DNA of 64,000 nucleotides from assembly GCA_008360975.2 (NCBI GenBank), contig CM039182.1, forward strand, positions 60,678,516-60,742,515, read 5' to 3'. The position numbers and the translations under genes are program-made. This DNA is from Lichenostomus cassidix. Lineage: Eukaryota > Chordata > Aves > Passeriformes > Meliphagidae. Of the stretch, positions 15,001 through 25,000 are shown in pieces (position 1 is the first letter of the stretch; each line of letters begins with the position of its first letter). The notes beneath the pieces were generated by a model that worked only from the letters and a program-made list of their open reading frames with translations, had not been told where the DNA came from and searched no databases.

Positions 15001-18000
15001 ACTTTCAACAATATCTCATTTATTTTGCAGCACTCGACAAAATGGGGTTAATTAACAGTTCATTAGATATATTGTACTAAAACGTGTTTAATTTTCTAAT
15101 AGTTTTATTTCTTTTGGACTTTACTTTGGCTGGCTTATTTTACATGTATGAAGTACAGTAAATATCCTTCTTTTAGAAAGATCAATGTTACAAAAAAAAA
15201 TGCAAGGCAGATTTTCATAATAAGCAATCAAATGTTCAGTGTACAGTTGTAAAACCTGGTAGAGTGAAATTTTATTGAAGAGTGTGTTACCAACCTTGTG
15301 TGCTTCTCCACCCTACCCAGGTGGTATTCTGATGTATGGAGCCCTGCTGCTTTTTGAATCTGAATTTGTTCATGTCGTTGCCATTTCCTTCACTGCCCTG
15401 ATCTTGACTGAGCTCTTGATGGTTGCACTGACCATACGAACATGGCACTGGTTAATGGTGGTGGCTGAATTCCTCAGTCTTGGCTGCTATGTGGCCTCTC
15501 TTGCATTTCTAAATGAATATTTTGGTGAGTAAAAGTATTTTAGCAAATAACTTTTATCTTTTTAATAATGTTTTTCTCTTCCTTTTTTTTCAGTTAAGAA
15601 TACATGATGTTTTGAAATGCAGTTTTCTTTATAAGAAATATAAATTAGTTCAAATTAGGCCTAATTAATGTTGGGTTAAAATATTCTCTTATCCTTTTCT
15701 TCTAGAATTCAATAACCTTTATCCTCCTAATATGGTTAATCTAAATGATAAACTTTACCCAAACCACTCATACCTTTTCCATCCTTGGTCCAATATTGAC
15801 AGTCCAAATTGCATACCTTAAATTGCCTTTAAGATTTGCACTATTGAAAATAGATATGATTTGTAAAAAATCGGGATCTTTTTCTGAATTGGTGCATTAT
15901 TTGGTGCACCAGACCAAATGAACCTCATTAGATAGAACTTACAAGGCTAAAAGGCCTGAAGTATTGTTAGAGAGTGAGGCAACAGCCTAGCAGGAAAGAT
16001 ATCTTATATAGGAACCATTGTTTCATAATTATAGTAAGCTTGTATTAAGCCTGCTTTGCTTTAAGTTTTGGTATGCCATACTGTGTCTCAAAGTTCTGAT
16101 TGTTTTTAGTTCTCAAGATGAAAGAACATATTAATACATATTTTTTATTGAATCAACTTACCCTTTAGTAAAAACAAAATAACTTGATGTGATTGTACAA
16201 ATGTAACTTACAGAAATATACAGAAGACCTTTAATTGTACTTCACAAGGAGTAGAAAATAGCTCCTTCTCTGTTTTCTAAGAGCTGATGAGTAAGGAGTT
16301 GCCCTTCTTCAGCTGTCATTTCTCACAGCAGAATTAAGCATTGCATGGCAGTTTCTAGAAGTCTCATAGTTCTGCTTTCACTCTCTTATTTCCCAGGTGT
16401 TCAACATTAGGGTAGTGTATATATATCATATAGTTATTTATTCATTCAGTAAATTCTTCACTGCCTGTCCCAGGTGTTCTGTTACTTCCCAGATTTCTCA
16501 GGAGTCAGGTTCTAGTGAAGAAACAACCCTGCTGGGCTTGGTACTTGTACTCTACATTATTTCAGGTTTGCCAAAAACCCTTTTGTTTACTCTGACAATG
16601 ATGCACAGAGTCATTAATAGAGATTATTGGGTTGATTTTTGAACCTCCACAGTCAGATTACAAATTAAAGGAACAAGCAAGAACAGATATAGGTACTAGC
16701 ACTTGAGTCTAGACTTCCAGAAACTTCATAAGGCAGAACTTGCTGCTTCACCTTTGTAAGTCTGTAGTACTGGGGACAGCCAGTCCTTCCATCCTTTCTG
16801 GTGTTGTTCTGTGAAAAACACTTTTAGATGGTGTTCACAGAGGTGTAAAAGCTGTAGGGACTTTGCATCTTGGAAACCTTTCCGTAAAGGGAAGTGTTTT
16901 TCTCTTTGTACTAGTGTTTGCTGGACAAGCCAAAGCAACTGAGTCTATGAATGGTTGCATGGCTTCTTGCAGCCCAGGGACTTAACTTCTCTATTTTCTG
17001 TATTTGAGGGTACTGAAAAGGCTACAATTTCATGAGATTTTGTAAAGATGTATTTTACTGTGTGTTAATCTGAGAAAGTGCCTTGCTTTTACTCTCACTT
17101 CTGCTTAATGCTTTACTCTTATTTAATCTGTCGCATTGTAAATGGGGAAGGGAGCTTTTTTTGTGTATGTGATTTACCATAAACCTAAGTGATGGTTTGC
17201 AGTTCAAGATACAGGACAACTTCCGTGAATCAAGAAAAATGATCCAGACCACTAGTGCTTGACTTTATTGGCAAATAAACTCTTTCCAGTGATGTTGCTT
17301 ATAAAGATCATCTCCTTCCAAAGAAATTATTTGATGACATGGCACTCAAATTAGTAAGGCAAAAATATTTGATACTGTTCTACAGCTCTGACTCATGAAA
17401 GTAAAATAGTTTTTATGTTTCTGAGTTAACTGCACACAGTGCCCTCATTAGGGTGTCTATGATAGGTTACATGGGCTTTCAGTATGTCTAAGCAGGCTTA
17501 GGCTAAAACTGCATAACAAGTTTATACATTGAAATTTAATATGCAAAGTATTTTTAATGAGTAAAGTTGGAGCAGTAAAGCATGTCTTTACTGCATTTTC
17601 TGAAGTGAATTTTCATTCACATGATCAAGTTGTTTATACAGTAAATTATACCTTGAAGTCGAATGTAAGGAAAGTGCCAATCTCTTCACAATCTTAAAAC
17701 ATGATCAAATATAATGTTTTCAGATATATGTTTTCAAAGTGTTTTGATTTAATTGCTGCTTAAAATAATCAAATTGACATGTGAAAGGCAATACTATTCC
17801 AGTTAATGCTACTAACATTGTTTTCATTCCTTTGTGTGTAGCTAACCTGTTTGGTGTTTTTTTCACGTAATTTTTTGTATTTCTGTAAATCTATCCTTTC
17901 ATTTTCCCCTCTTTGTGAAACAGGTATAGGCAGAGTGTCTTTTGGAGCTTTCTTAGGTAGGTGAAGTTTAACTTTTCTTGAAGTTTTGCATTGGTTTTTT

Positions 18001-18881
18001 TGGGGTTTTGATCTTTAAAGATTCTCTCAAGAGTAGTAAATTATTTAATATATGCATTTGTAAATAATGGAAAAAAAATTTAAACATTTTGAAAATTCTT
18101 GGGGTTACCTGAGTTCTGGGATCTTTCCGTGATAACTAAGTATGACCTAATTATCACAAATAGGGTAAAAAAATTCATTAGCAAGTGTGGCGTGTCAGCA
18201 TTCTTGTCAATGTTTGTCACAAACAATTAGCTTTTCAGTGTGGCTTATAGCAATATCACTACATTGTTTTCCCATGAAATTTTTTGGCTCTAATGTAATC
18301 TCTGTGATTTTAAGAATCAGTCCATGTAGATGTTGTGAAAAAAAATAATCAATACAAAATAAAAGATCCAAACTAGAAAAATTTCTGGTTGGGAGCTCGT
18401 ATTATAGTGGGGAAAAATCATTCTTGCTGGTAGAAAAATAAGCTGACTTACTTTTTTATTATGAGGGAGTCTTGCTTTTAAACTGAGATTCTGTTTCCCC
18501 TAAAAATTACTTCAGCTGCAAAACAGTGTAAGGACCATAAAGGAACGCTGAAGTTCCTGTCTAAAAAAAATAATTGGCAAAACCAAAATGTTGAGGTTAA
18601 CTTTTTGTTGCTTTATTGCCCTTTTTTTTTTAAATCGGACAATAGCATAAGCAATAAAAAGACCTTTACTGACTTTGCATTGTGGAAGTTCCAGTTTCCA
18701 TGTTACTGGTTCCCATTACTTATTTTCCCTTTTTGTTTCTACAGATGTTGCCTTTATCACAACTGTGACCTTCCTGTGGAAAGTGTCAGCAATCACTGTT
18801 GTAAGCTGTCTTCCACTTTACATTCTCAAGTACTTGAAGCGCAAGTTCTCTCCTCCAAGTTACTCCAAGCTTACCTCGTAA
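2857..18881 (+). CDS. ATP9B: ATP9B, class 2 P4-type ATPase, C-terminal half (15 exons, 5' end outside window)
   Basis: ATP9B belongs to the Neo1/ATP9 class of P4-ATPases (putative phospholipid flippases). Known members act in Golgi and endosome membranes, and class 2 proteins work without a CDC50 subunit; the lipid moved by ATP9B is not settled. The exons join to 1638 coding bases (545 residues plus stop), or 1671 with the 33-base microexon. In order they show an N-domain segment with the KGAD motif, the P-domain MLTGDK motif, the GDGGNDVSM hinge, then hydrophobic stretches fitting TM5 to TM10. The human protein is about 1,150 residues, so the N-terminus, TM1 to TM4 and the DKTGT phosphorylation site lie upstream of the window. 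ATP9A is the near paralogue. ATP9B is preferred because of the [13 protein letters not shown] microexon, which I remember from human ATP9B, and because NFATC1 follows. No frameshift or stop interrupts the joined frame. Confidence 0.93.
3019..3613 (+). other. ATP9B: ATP9B intron with a C14 run near the acceptor
   Basis: AT-rich intron. A run of 14 C bases (3579-3592) followed by a T run sits 21 bases or more upstream of the acceptor ttttag. Nothing else was seen. Confidence 0.85.
3614..3706 (+). CDS. ATP9B: ATP9B exon b (KGAD motif)
   Basis: 31 codons in phase 0, donor gtaaga. It encodes [20 protein letters not shown] and onward to WLEEE. The K of KGAD is the lysine that lines the ATP site in P-type ATPases (family knowledge). 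Confidence 0.96.
3707..4864 (+). other. ATP9B: ATP9B intron
   Basis: AT-rich intron of about 1.16 kb. No repeats or exon-like segments were recognised. Confidence 0.85.
4865..4948 (+). CDS. ATP9B: ATP9B exon c (N-domain)
   Basis: 28 codons in phase 0, acceptor atttag, donor gtatga. It encodes [19 protein letters not shown] and ends YQDFE. The MAREGLRTL stretch is a well-kept P4-ATPase N-domain element. Confidence 0.96.
4949..5480 (+). other. ATP9B: ATP9B intron
   Basis: Short AT-rich intron of about 530 bases with no notable features. Confidence 0.85.
5481..5651 (+). CDS. ATP9B: ATP9B exon d (end of N-domain, start of distal P-domain)
   Basis: 57 codons in phase 0, acceptor tgtgcag, donor gtacta. 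It begins [20 protein letters not shown] and includes [20 protein letters not shown], the conserved passage where the chain returns from the N-domain to the P-domain. Confidence 0.97.
5652..7054 (+). other. ATP9B: ATP9B intron
   Basis: About 1.4 kb. The open frames near 6242-6783 have no domain and no flanking splice logic that fits the gene. Nothing else was seen. Confidence 0.8.
7055..7153 (+). CDS. ATP9B: ATP9B exon e (MLTGDK motif)
   Basis: 33 codons in phase 0, acceptor cttgcag, donor gtaagt. It encodes [20 protein letters not shown] and onward to IHIFRP. TGDK is a P-domain signature that helps hold the phosphorylated aspartate and magnesium (family knowledge). Confidence 0.97.
7154..9731 (+). 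other. ATP9B: ATP9B intron, longest here, with an A-rich low-complexity patch
   Basis: About 2.6 kb. It contains the A-rich CAAA/TAAA patch listed separately at 8895-9019. No exon-like segment was seen. Confidence 0.85.
8895..9019. repeat. A-rich low-complexity repeat (CAAA, TAAA, CCAAA units)
   Basis: Some 120 bases made almost only of A and C with irregular (CAAA)n, (TAAA)n and (CCAAAA)n units. It may be an expanded poly(A) relic or simple low-complexity DNA. No element body was recognised on either side. Confidence 0.85.
9732..9821 (+). CDS. ATP9B: ATP9B exon f
   Basis: 30 codons in phase 0, acceptor ttgaag, donor gtaaaa. It encodes [19 protein letters not shown] and ends ISGDSLE. The acceptor has a T-rich tract followed by a non-pyrimidine gaag end, slightly weak, but the reading frame and protein match are clear. 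Confidence 0.95.
9822..10269 (+). other. ATP9B: ATP9B intron
   Basis: About 450 bases. No features were seen apart from the splice sites. Confidence 0.85.
10270..10414 (+). CDS. ATP9B: ATP9B exon g (P-domain)
   Basis: 48 codons plus one base, acceptor cctcag, donor gtaact. It encodes [20 protein letters not shown], then [16 protein letters not shown], ending in the first base of a glycine codon. The C-R-C-S-P-x-Q-K-A motif is characteristic of the P4-ATPase P-domain. Confidence 0.96.
10415..10736 (+). other. ATP9B: ATP9B intron
   Basis: Short intron of about 320 bases with no notable features. Confidence 0.85.
10737..10801 (+). CDS. ATP9B: ATP9B exon h (GDGGND hinge)
   Basis: 65 bases, entering in phase 1, acceptor ttccag, donor gtaatg. 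It encodes [22 protein letters not shown]. GDGxND is the P-type ATPase hinge motif that binds magnesium. It is intact here. Confidence 0.97.
10802..11256 (+). other. ATP9B: ATP9B intron
   Basis: About 450 bases, AT-rich, with no notable features. Confidence 0.85.
11257..11412 (+). CDS. ATP9B: ATP9B exon i (P-domain end, start of TM5)
   Basis: 52 codons in phase 0, acceptor ttctag, donor gtactt. It encodes [20 protein letters not shown], then [19 protein letters not shown] and IISTMQ. It links the P-domain to the fifth membrane segment. Confidence 0.97.
11566..11630 (+). CDS. ATP9B: ATP9B exon j (TM5 region)
   Basis: 65 bases in phase 0 leaving phase 2, acceptor ttgtag, donor gtaagt. It encodes [20 protein letters not shown] then V and part of a glycine codon. 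It is hydrophobic throughout. The preceding intron is only 153 bases. Confidence 0.95.
11631..12829 (+). other. ATP9B: ATP9B intron
   Basis: About 1.2 kb. A short A/G-rich stretch lies at 12586-12606. Nothing else was seen. Confidence 0.85.
12830..12938 (+). CDS. ATP9B: ATP9B exon k (TM6)
   Basis: 109 bases completing the split glycine codon, acceptor acctag, donor gtatga. It encodes [20 protein letters not shown] and ends [10 protein letters not shown]. The first half is a membrane segment. Confidence 0.96.
12939..14576 (+). other. ATP9B: ATP9B intron
   Basis: About 1.6 kb, AT-rich. An open frame at 13769-13966 has no recognisable content. Nothing else was seen. Confidence 0.8.
14577..14634 (+). 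CDS. ATP9B: ATP9B exon l (TM7 start)
   Basis: 58 bases, 19 codons plus one base, acceptor ccttag, donor gtagga. It encodes [19 protein letters not shown] and the first base of a glycine codon. Confidence 0.95.
14635..15320 (+). other. ATP9B: ATP9B intron
   Basis: About 690 bases. No features were seen other than splice sites. Confidence 0.85.
15321..15524 (+). CDS. ATP9B: ATP9B exon m (TM7 to TM9)
   Basis: 204 bases, acceptor acccag, donor gtgagt. It encodes [20 protein letters not shown], a TM8 segment [18 protein letters not shown], and a TM9 segment [20 protein letters not shown], ending NEYF plus the first base of the next codon. That codon is G with the microexon and D without it. Confidence 0.97.
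15525..17923 (+). other. ATP9B: ATP9B intron
   Basis: About 2.4 kb, upstream of the microexon. The 81-codon open frame at 16397-16642 shows no domain. No repeats were recognised. Confidence 0.85.
17924..17956 (+). CDS. ATP9B: ATP9B microexon, 33 bases, probable cassette exon
   Basis: The segment lies between acceptor gaaacag and donor gtaggt. Spliced between the exons ending at 15524 and starting at 18745 it keeps the frame and adds 11 residues, giving [13 protein letters not shown] across the junctions. I recall the same peptide from human ATP9B, which supports it as real rather than chance; this was not checked. It would lengthen the loop between TM9 and TM10. Skipping it gives NEYFDVAFI, also in frame, as in ATP9A, so it may be alternatively spliced. 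Confidence 0.85.
17957..18744 (+). other. ATP9B: ATP9B last intron
   Basis: About 790 bases, AT-rich. It ends in a good pyrimidine tract before the acceptor ctacag. Nothing else was seen. Confidence 0.85.
18745..18881 (+). CDS. ATP9B: ATP9B last coding exon (TM10 and C-terminus)
   Basis: 137 bases ending in a TAA stop at 18879-18881. It encodes [20 protein letters not shown], then [20 protein letters not shown] and LTS. The hydrophobic part is TM10; the basic, proline-containing tail faces the cytosol. The ending is nearly the same as in other vertebrate ATP9 proteins. Confidence 0.97.
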
Positions 18882-20560
18882 AAGTGATTATATTCCTATG
18901 GTTTTTCACCCACACCAGTCTGCAGATTGCATATTCACTGTGCTTTAGTGTCTATGGATTTATGTTGGACTAAAGAAACTAAAAAAAAATTTCAAAAATC
19001 AAAAGGGATAGCATAAATAGAGGACAAAAAGAGGAGGAAACATCTGACAGATACAATAAGACTGATGTATGCTAACAACTATTAGAAATAAATTAAATTT
19101 TCTTCATGTTGATTTTTTTTTTTTTTACTTTCAGTTGCTATGGTTATAAAATAAAACCAATTTACCTTTGATTTCATAATGTTTCTGAATGGTTTCATTG
19201 CTACTGTAAAGGATCTTTTGCTACTGTAAAGGATTTTTTCCAACTGTATGTCTCTTCTGCAAGTTTAATTGAAAGTTTTATTATTTATTACATAAATTTC
19301 CTTCTTTTATTATTGTATAACTTCCTAATTCAAGCCCTTTCTTTTAATGTTTATATATGGAAAAGGTCATTCATCCATACTTACTGTAACAAACCTAATA
19401 CCTGTAAATGCCCGTGTCTGTATTAGCAGCTATTATTCCTCATCAGACATTGATTAATATGCACTATTTCAATTATGTACTGATGTCTGCATAGCACAGT
19501 ATGATTTTAGGAGCTGTTGTCCTATTCTGTACTATCCATTTCTGGCACCAGTAAATTACAGATGTGTGATGTTGACAGCAGTTCTTTAAATGCACATCAC
19601 AGACAAGTTGCACAAAAGCTGTTTAAAAATTAAATTATACATTCTGTACATAATTCCACAGCACCTATTGATCTGTACAGATATCAAAACATGGCTGCTC
19701 AGTAAACATGTTTTAAAGTTCCTATTCATTTTGTATTTGTAAAACTGCAAATAGTGTCAAAGTACATTTCTATATGAGAAGTCAAGTAAACCTTGTATTA
19801 GCTAATATGTTTAAATTGCCTTGTAATCTGTTTACTTAGGTTACTCAGGTAAAAGAAAATAAGAGGAACACATGAATATCATGGTAGGAAAATCTGTCAT
19901 CTTCCAAGTTGTAAATGTTATGTTTTTATAACTTAGTTTGGGTGCAAACTTGTCAAAAAAAATCAAAACATTTTTGCTTGTAAGCTGTCAGAGTCGAGTA
20001 TCTTGGCTGAGGTATGACACTTTATAGCAGCTGAAGATCTCATGCAATCTGAAGGGTCCAAATCTTGCATACTGTACTGGCAAGTAGGATATATTAATTT
20101 TCCATTCTGATATAACTTTGCTTTCTCAAGAAGTACATATAATGAATTTGGCAGAGTCTATTAATCAGTGGAAAAGTACAACATAACTATTCATGCTTTG
20201 TTTATTAAATATTTGTGTGTGTGTTTTTAAAAAACACTTAATCTGGATGTCATTTTTATGTTTGACTGTATGCCTTTACAATATAGTTCCTCATTTGGTC
20301 TCTTTTCCCTTATGCCATTATTATTTTGGATGAGTATTATTTAAGTGATAAATATAACTACTTCCTGGGAGAGCAGAGGAAACGGCTGCAGAGCTATTTG
20401 GACTCCACCCCACTCCATTCATTTTTGTTTTCAAAGTTTTTTCTAACTAGCTATTTATCTGCTTTTTTTAATTTTCATTCCTCATTATAAAAGCAATAAA
20501 GCCTAATTTCTACCAAATATTAGTGGTACATGTATTGAATAAACTACTGAAGTAGAGTTT
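18882..20560 (+). terminator. ATP9B: ATP9B 3' UTR with candidate poly(A) signals
   Basis: AT-rich sequence after the stop codon. AATAAA occurs at 19087-19092, 19150-19155, 20495-20500 and 20538-20543, so short and long 3' UTRs are both possible. The true end cannot be fixed from sequence alone. A 20-base tandem duplication lies at 19198-19237. Confidence 0.6.
19198..19237. repeat. 20-base tandem duplication in the ATP9B 3' UTR
   Basis: Two adjacent copies of TTGCTACTGTAAAGGATCTT, the second differing by one base (C to T). No function is apparent. Confidence 0.9.
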
Positions 20561-23500
20561 CCTTTAATTACATGACATTAGACTAGTTTGCCCTGTCCCT
20601 CTGTGAACTCGCTTCTGTAAACCCCCACAAGATGTCACTGTTCTTGCATATTAGCAGGAGCCTTTCTACATTCGGTGTGGTTTTGCCAACATGCTCCTGA
20701 TTTGCATTTTTAGTCTAGTTCTGTGGTATTTTTGTCACTGATTTGCTTTAGTTTTCTGTTTTCCCCAATAAGTGGTAACTATTTTTAAACAATTAAGAAA
20801 AGTCACCGGTGTGCAGTTATTCTGAAATGTTGGTGGCGTTTTCTTCAGACCTTTTTATCTAACACATTGTGAGCTCACAACCATATCCATAAGATCCAGG
20901 AGATAAGCAAAAGCACAGAGTTGGTCCTCTTTCACGTGTGCATCACATCTGTGACGTTAGGCAGAAAATGAGAAAAAAAACCGCCAGAATTTAAACTAAC
21001 AGCATCAAAGTGATTGTGTTACTGCAATACACCTGTATGAGACACAATCATATCCATGGGTACAGAGCTGCTCAGTTAGAGCTTAGGTGTAGGTATATTA
21101 ATCCTCAGCATTAAAACTCCTAAGGTTAGTGTGACAGCAAATGTATAGGTTCTGTACACAGCAATAAGGCTTTCAAAAGTGGAGTCAGTTCTCTAAAGTG
21201 CCTGCTTTCTTAGTCTTTTCAATATACAGCAAAGGTCCAATTTCAGCTCACACTTTGTTTTAAGGATTGTAGAAGCCTGAGTCAAGGGACTTACCTTGCT
21301 TTTGAGGTTCAGCTTACATAGACAGATTTAGGCCTTCGCTCTGCAAGTTACACCCAGAAGGACCTTAGATTTACTTGATATTAAATAAATGTTTACTTTT
21401 GTGAGCTCTTATGTCACATATGTATTTCTGAAATGGTAATTATGTCTCTCTGAAAACGTATTTGGAAAAAAATTTCAGAACTGGCACAGAATGGAGGAGC
21501 AAAGTGTGAACAGGAAATACATCTTCACCAAAAAACTTACATAACAATACGTGGACCATGTTTAATAAGCGCATGAGCTGAACACCTAGATTTCTAATGT
21601 AGTTTGATGGAAGAATAGAGGGAAAGGAGGGATCCTGCATAAAAAGCGAGTACTGGTAATTATATTGTTTTTTTCTGATGCTATTCCAAACTTATGTGTT
21701 CATATAAGTGTTGGAAAACATTTTACTACACAAGGTATTAGTTTACAAATGGAAGATAAATTAAATCCTTGCATACTTAACATTAAATCTGTAGCACTTG
21801 TCCATGAATGTGAGTGTTTACACCAATGTTTTTATGTTCAAACTGAGCTTGCGTGTGCATGCAAGCAGAATTCAGTTGTGTGGTATCTCCTGTTTTCTTC
21901 CTAAACTTTCAAAGTGGTTGTCAAAAACTGTGACATTGCTTTTGTATGTACATTGGAAGTGTTTGTTATCTGATGAGCAGCTTCCATGTGAGCAAGCCTG
22001 TATTACAAATGTCCTTCCCTCTGTCTGCAGGAGTGTGAGCTGAAACTTTTCTTCAGTCTCCATTTAAAACATATCTGCAAAAGGGATCTCTGCAGTTGGG
22101 AACCTTTTTAGACTGGACAGCATTTCTGTAGGTATTTAAGCAAGAATTTTGATAGCCACTTACGTAGTTAAACAGCTGTTGGTCAAGGATCAGCTTCTGT
22201 AGAAGAAGAGGAGGCGATATCCCTACATATTGATTAGAGGATAGACTAGAGGGTTCCTTCATCACTGGAGGCTGGGGCTGTTCGAGCCTGATACACCCTG
22301 GGTTGCCTATTTACCTCTTGAGTGCTGGTGAGCCAGGCCTGGCTCACTGTACAAATGACAGTATAGACTTCCTTAGAGGCTTTGGAGATGGGCTGTTAAC
22401 AGAGATACTCCACTGTGACCCCTTTTTCTGCTTTTGCAGAGCCATGTATTCCTGGGTTTTATATTGGCAAAATAATCTGAAAGAGGCTTGCATCTGTTTC
22501 ACACTTGCATCCCTTTACATGCCCAGAGCTATTAACGTGGCTCCAACAACTCCTGCAGGGCAAAGGAATTTATTGCAGAGTATGTGGGCTCTGGATGGAC
22601 AGTACTCCTTAAAAAATGACAGCCACAGAAGGAGAACAGGCTGTCCTGCTCTTGCCACTGATGCAGAAACTTGTAGGTCCTGCTTACACTGACATCCATT
22701 TGAATTTTACCTGCCGTGGAGTTTCTCCTTATTTTTGCTGGCTAGAAAGGGAAAAAATTAAGTCAGCTGTCTCTTATAATACTTAATTGAATAACCTTTC
22801 TGTATCTAGGCTGTTATTATAACTCAATTGAAACCTGAAGGCAATCAAAAAAGCCCTTCGATATGTTAGCCCCCCGTAGGGAGGAAAATCAGTACAAGTG
22901 AACAAAGACAACATGGATCGAACATTATATGTAAATAAACAGGAGGCACAATGTTTTTAACAGTGTGTTAAAAAGCGTAGGAATTTCTTTTGTAAACAAA
23001 ACCCACTTAAAGCAAGATACTTCCCAACAAGTATTTACCACCCAACAGATGCCCTCAGCAGGGTTCACAGCTGTTACTGCAAGTGGGAATTTTCTCAGCA
23101 ATTGCCAACAAAATCCGCCTCAAATAGGCAATTGCACTGAAAGACCTATTCCCTACTTCATCGACCAAAACCATAGTTTTGATCAAAATATTTTACAGCA
23201 GAGGTGGTGAAAACGGGATGCCATGAACAGAATAATGAGAACGCGCTCTGCAGTGGAGTTGACAAATTCTGCTTTATTCTTTTATCCCTGACCAAGTTTT
23301 AGCAGAACTGCAGCCAAGATTTCTCCTGATTGTAGTCTGCTTCTCTCCTCCAGCATACTTTCAATGTGAGATAGTAATCAGCAATAGTAAACCTCTAAAT
23401 TGCTCAAAAAAAGCAACCTTGAGGGATTTTCCCTTTGGAATTTAGCCTTTCTGCATTACTAAGCTATGAGGAAGATCATCATCTGCTCTGAGGAGATACT

Positions 23501-25000
23501 GTTTTCTATAGCTGTGATGCATGATCAGTATTTATGTGCCTGGCTTTATTCTTCTGGCAGTAAACTATCTTTATTTCCTCTGAGAATAAAAAGAGCTTTG
23601 GTTACAATGATCACGTAGCTTTAAGCAAGCAGTACACAAAACAGACCATTGTAATTCTTATTTGTAGAGCTGCTTTCCATTGTTTCTCTAGAATATACAC
23701 ATCTAGTTTTTTCCATGGGCCCTCTGTGTTTTGCTCTGAGTTCTAAGCATGAATTTGATTTTGCAAAGTAAACACACGTTGTGTGGAAGCAAATTATAGA
23801 TAGCTGCTTCAAAAGTCTGTTGAAAATGAATTCCTGGCTGGAAGGCTGGGGTTTGTTAATGGATGAGCAGACTTGTAATGGGTAAGTGTATGTACATATG
23901 TTTTGGATTTATTGCAATCATCTGTTGCCTATTTGAAGGAGAGAACTGGGAATTCTCAGTCAAGATGCTCCCTTGGGGAGAAGTTCTATGCTGCATGTGC
24001 TCAGCAGAGGAAGATGAGCTGTTGTTTCCCCTGTGTGTAATTGCTGATTGCTGCCTTCTCTTGTCACTGAATTCCAAATTCATCTGCAGGAACACAGCTA
24101 CACAGGCACTTCCTCCCACAGCTTCTGCTTCCCAGAGTACCTTCTCCCTTTATCAGAGTACTGACTCTTCCATGACAGTCACTTGAATAAAAGTCTGTTG
24201 GTTATCTCGATCCCAGCTGAATGGAGTTTAAGCCAGCTGTAAAAGGTAATTTTCTGTGTGAGTGTCTTGAGCAGAACAGGTGACACAGACATGGTCTAGT
24301 ACATACTTACACCTATCAAAATGCAACTACAGCAATTGTAGACAATCTTGATTGAAAATAATGCAACAAACCTGAGCATGTACCATTCTATCAAATTCTA
24401 GGAAGGAGGTGAAGGGAAACAAAATTTAATGGCTATGAAACTTTTACCCTGTGGCTGTAGTGGTTCTGCCTTGCTTACAGTTGCCATTCAATTTTTTGCA
24501 TAATCTTTCTGTGAGAAAATAGTAAAATATTTCAAGTTACTAAATTATTAATCTGATTTTTTAAATATCCTAGCTGGAGGCCTTCACATTCCCTACCTGC
24601 CCGTGCATGGCTAGTTTTAATTCTGATAGGTCCTTTTATATTATTTTTGGTACTATACATGGAGGGTTGAAAGTTGAAAGCAGCATATGAGAACATCAGA
24701 ACATTTGTTTGGAAATTGGATGTTACAGTGAAGGATTACAAGATTTAAGAAACAAGTATCTTGAAGTGTTTTAATCTTACAGTTGTTGTATGATTTTATT
24801 AAATAAGAGGTGGAAGGAAGAAATCTGCTGATCACAGTAACTTAGGTCTTAGATGCCCTTAACTTGTGCAGAGTTCAGAGAAAAAAAACCCAAACAATAA
24901 ACCCACATGGCAAATCTTATTTGAAAAAAGAAATTTAAGAAAATAAGCCTTCTAAGGTGACTGTGAGACTCACACCTGAGTGTCTGGAACTACTGAGGGA
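20561..25000. other. Intergenic, AT-rich, nothing recognised
   Basis: Short open frames on both strands (for example 22303-22692) lack domains and splice structure. No transposon was recognised. A longer ATP9B 3' UTR reaching into this part cannot be excluded. Confidence 0.6.

Noticed and set aside
22303..22692. 129-codon plus-strand frame downstream of ATP9B
   Set aside because: No homology recognised and no splice or promoter context; probably chance.
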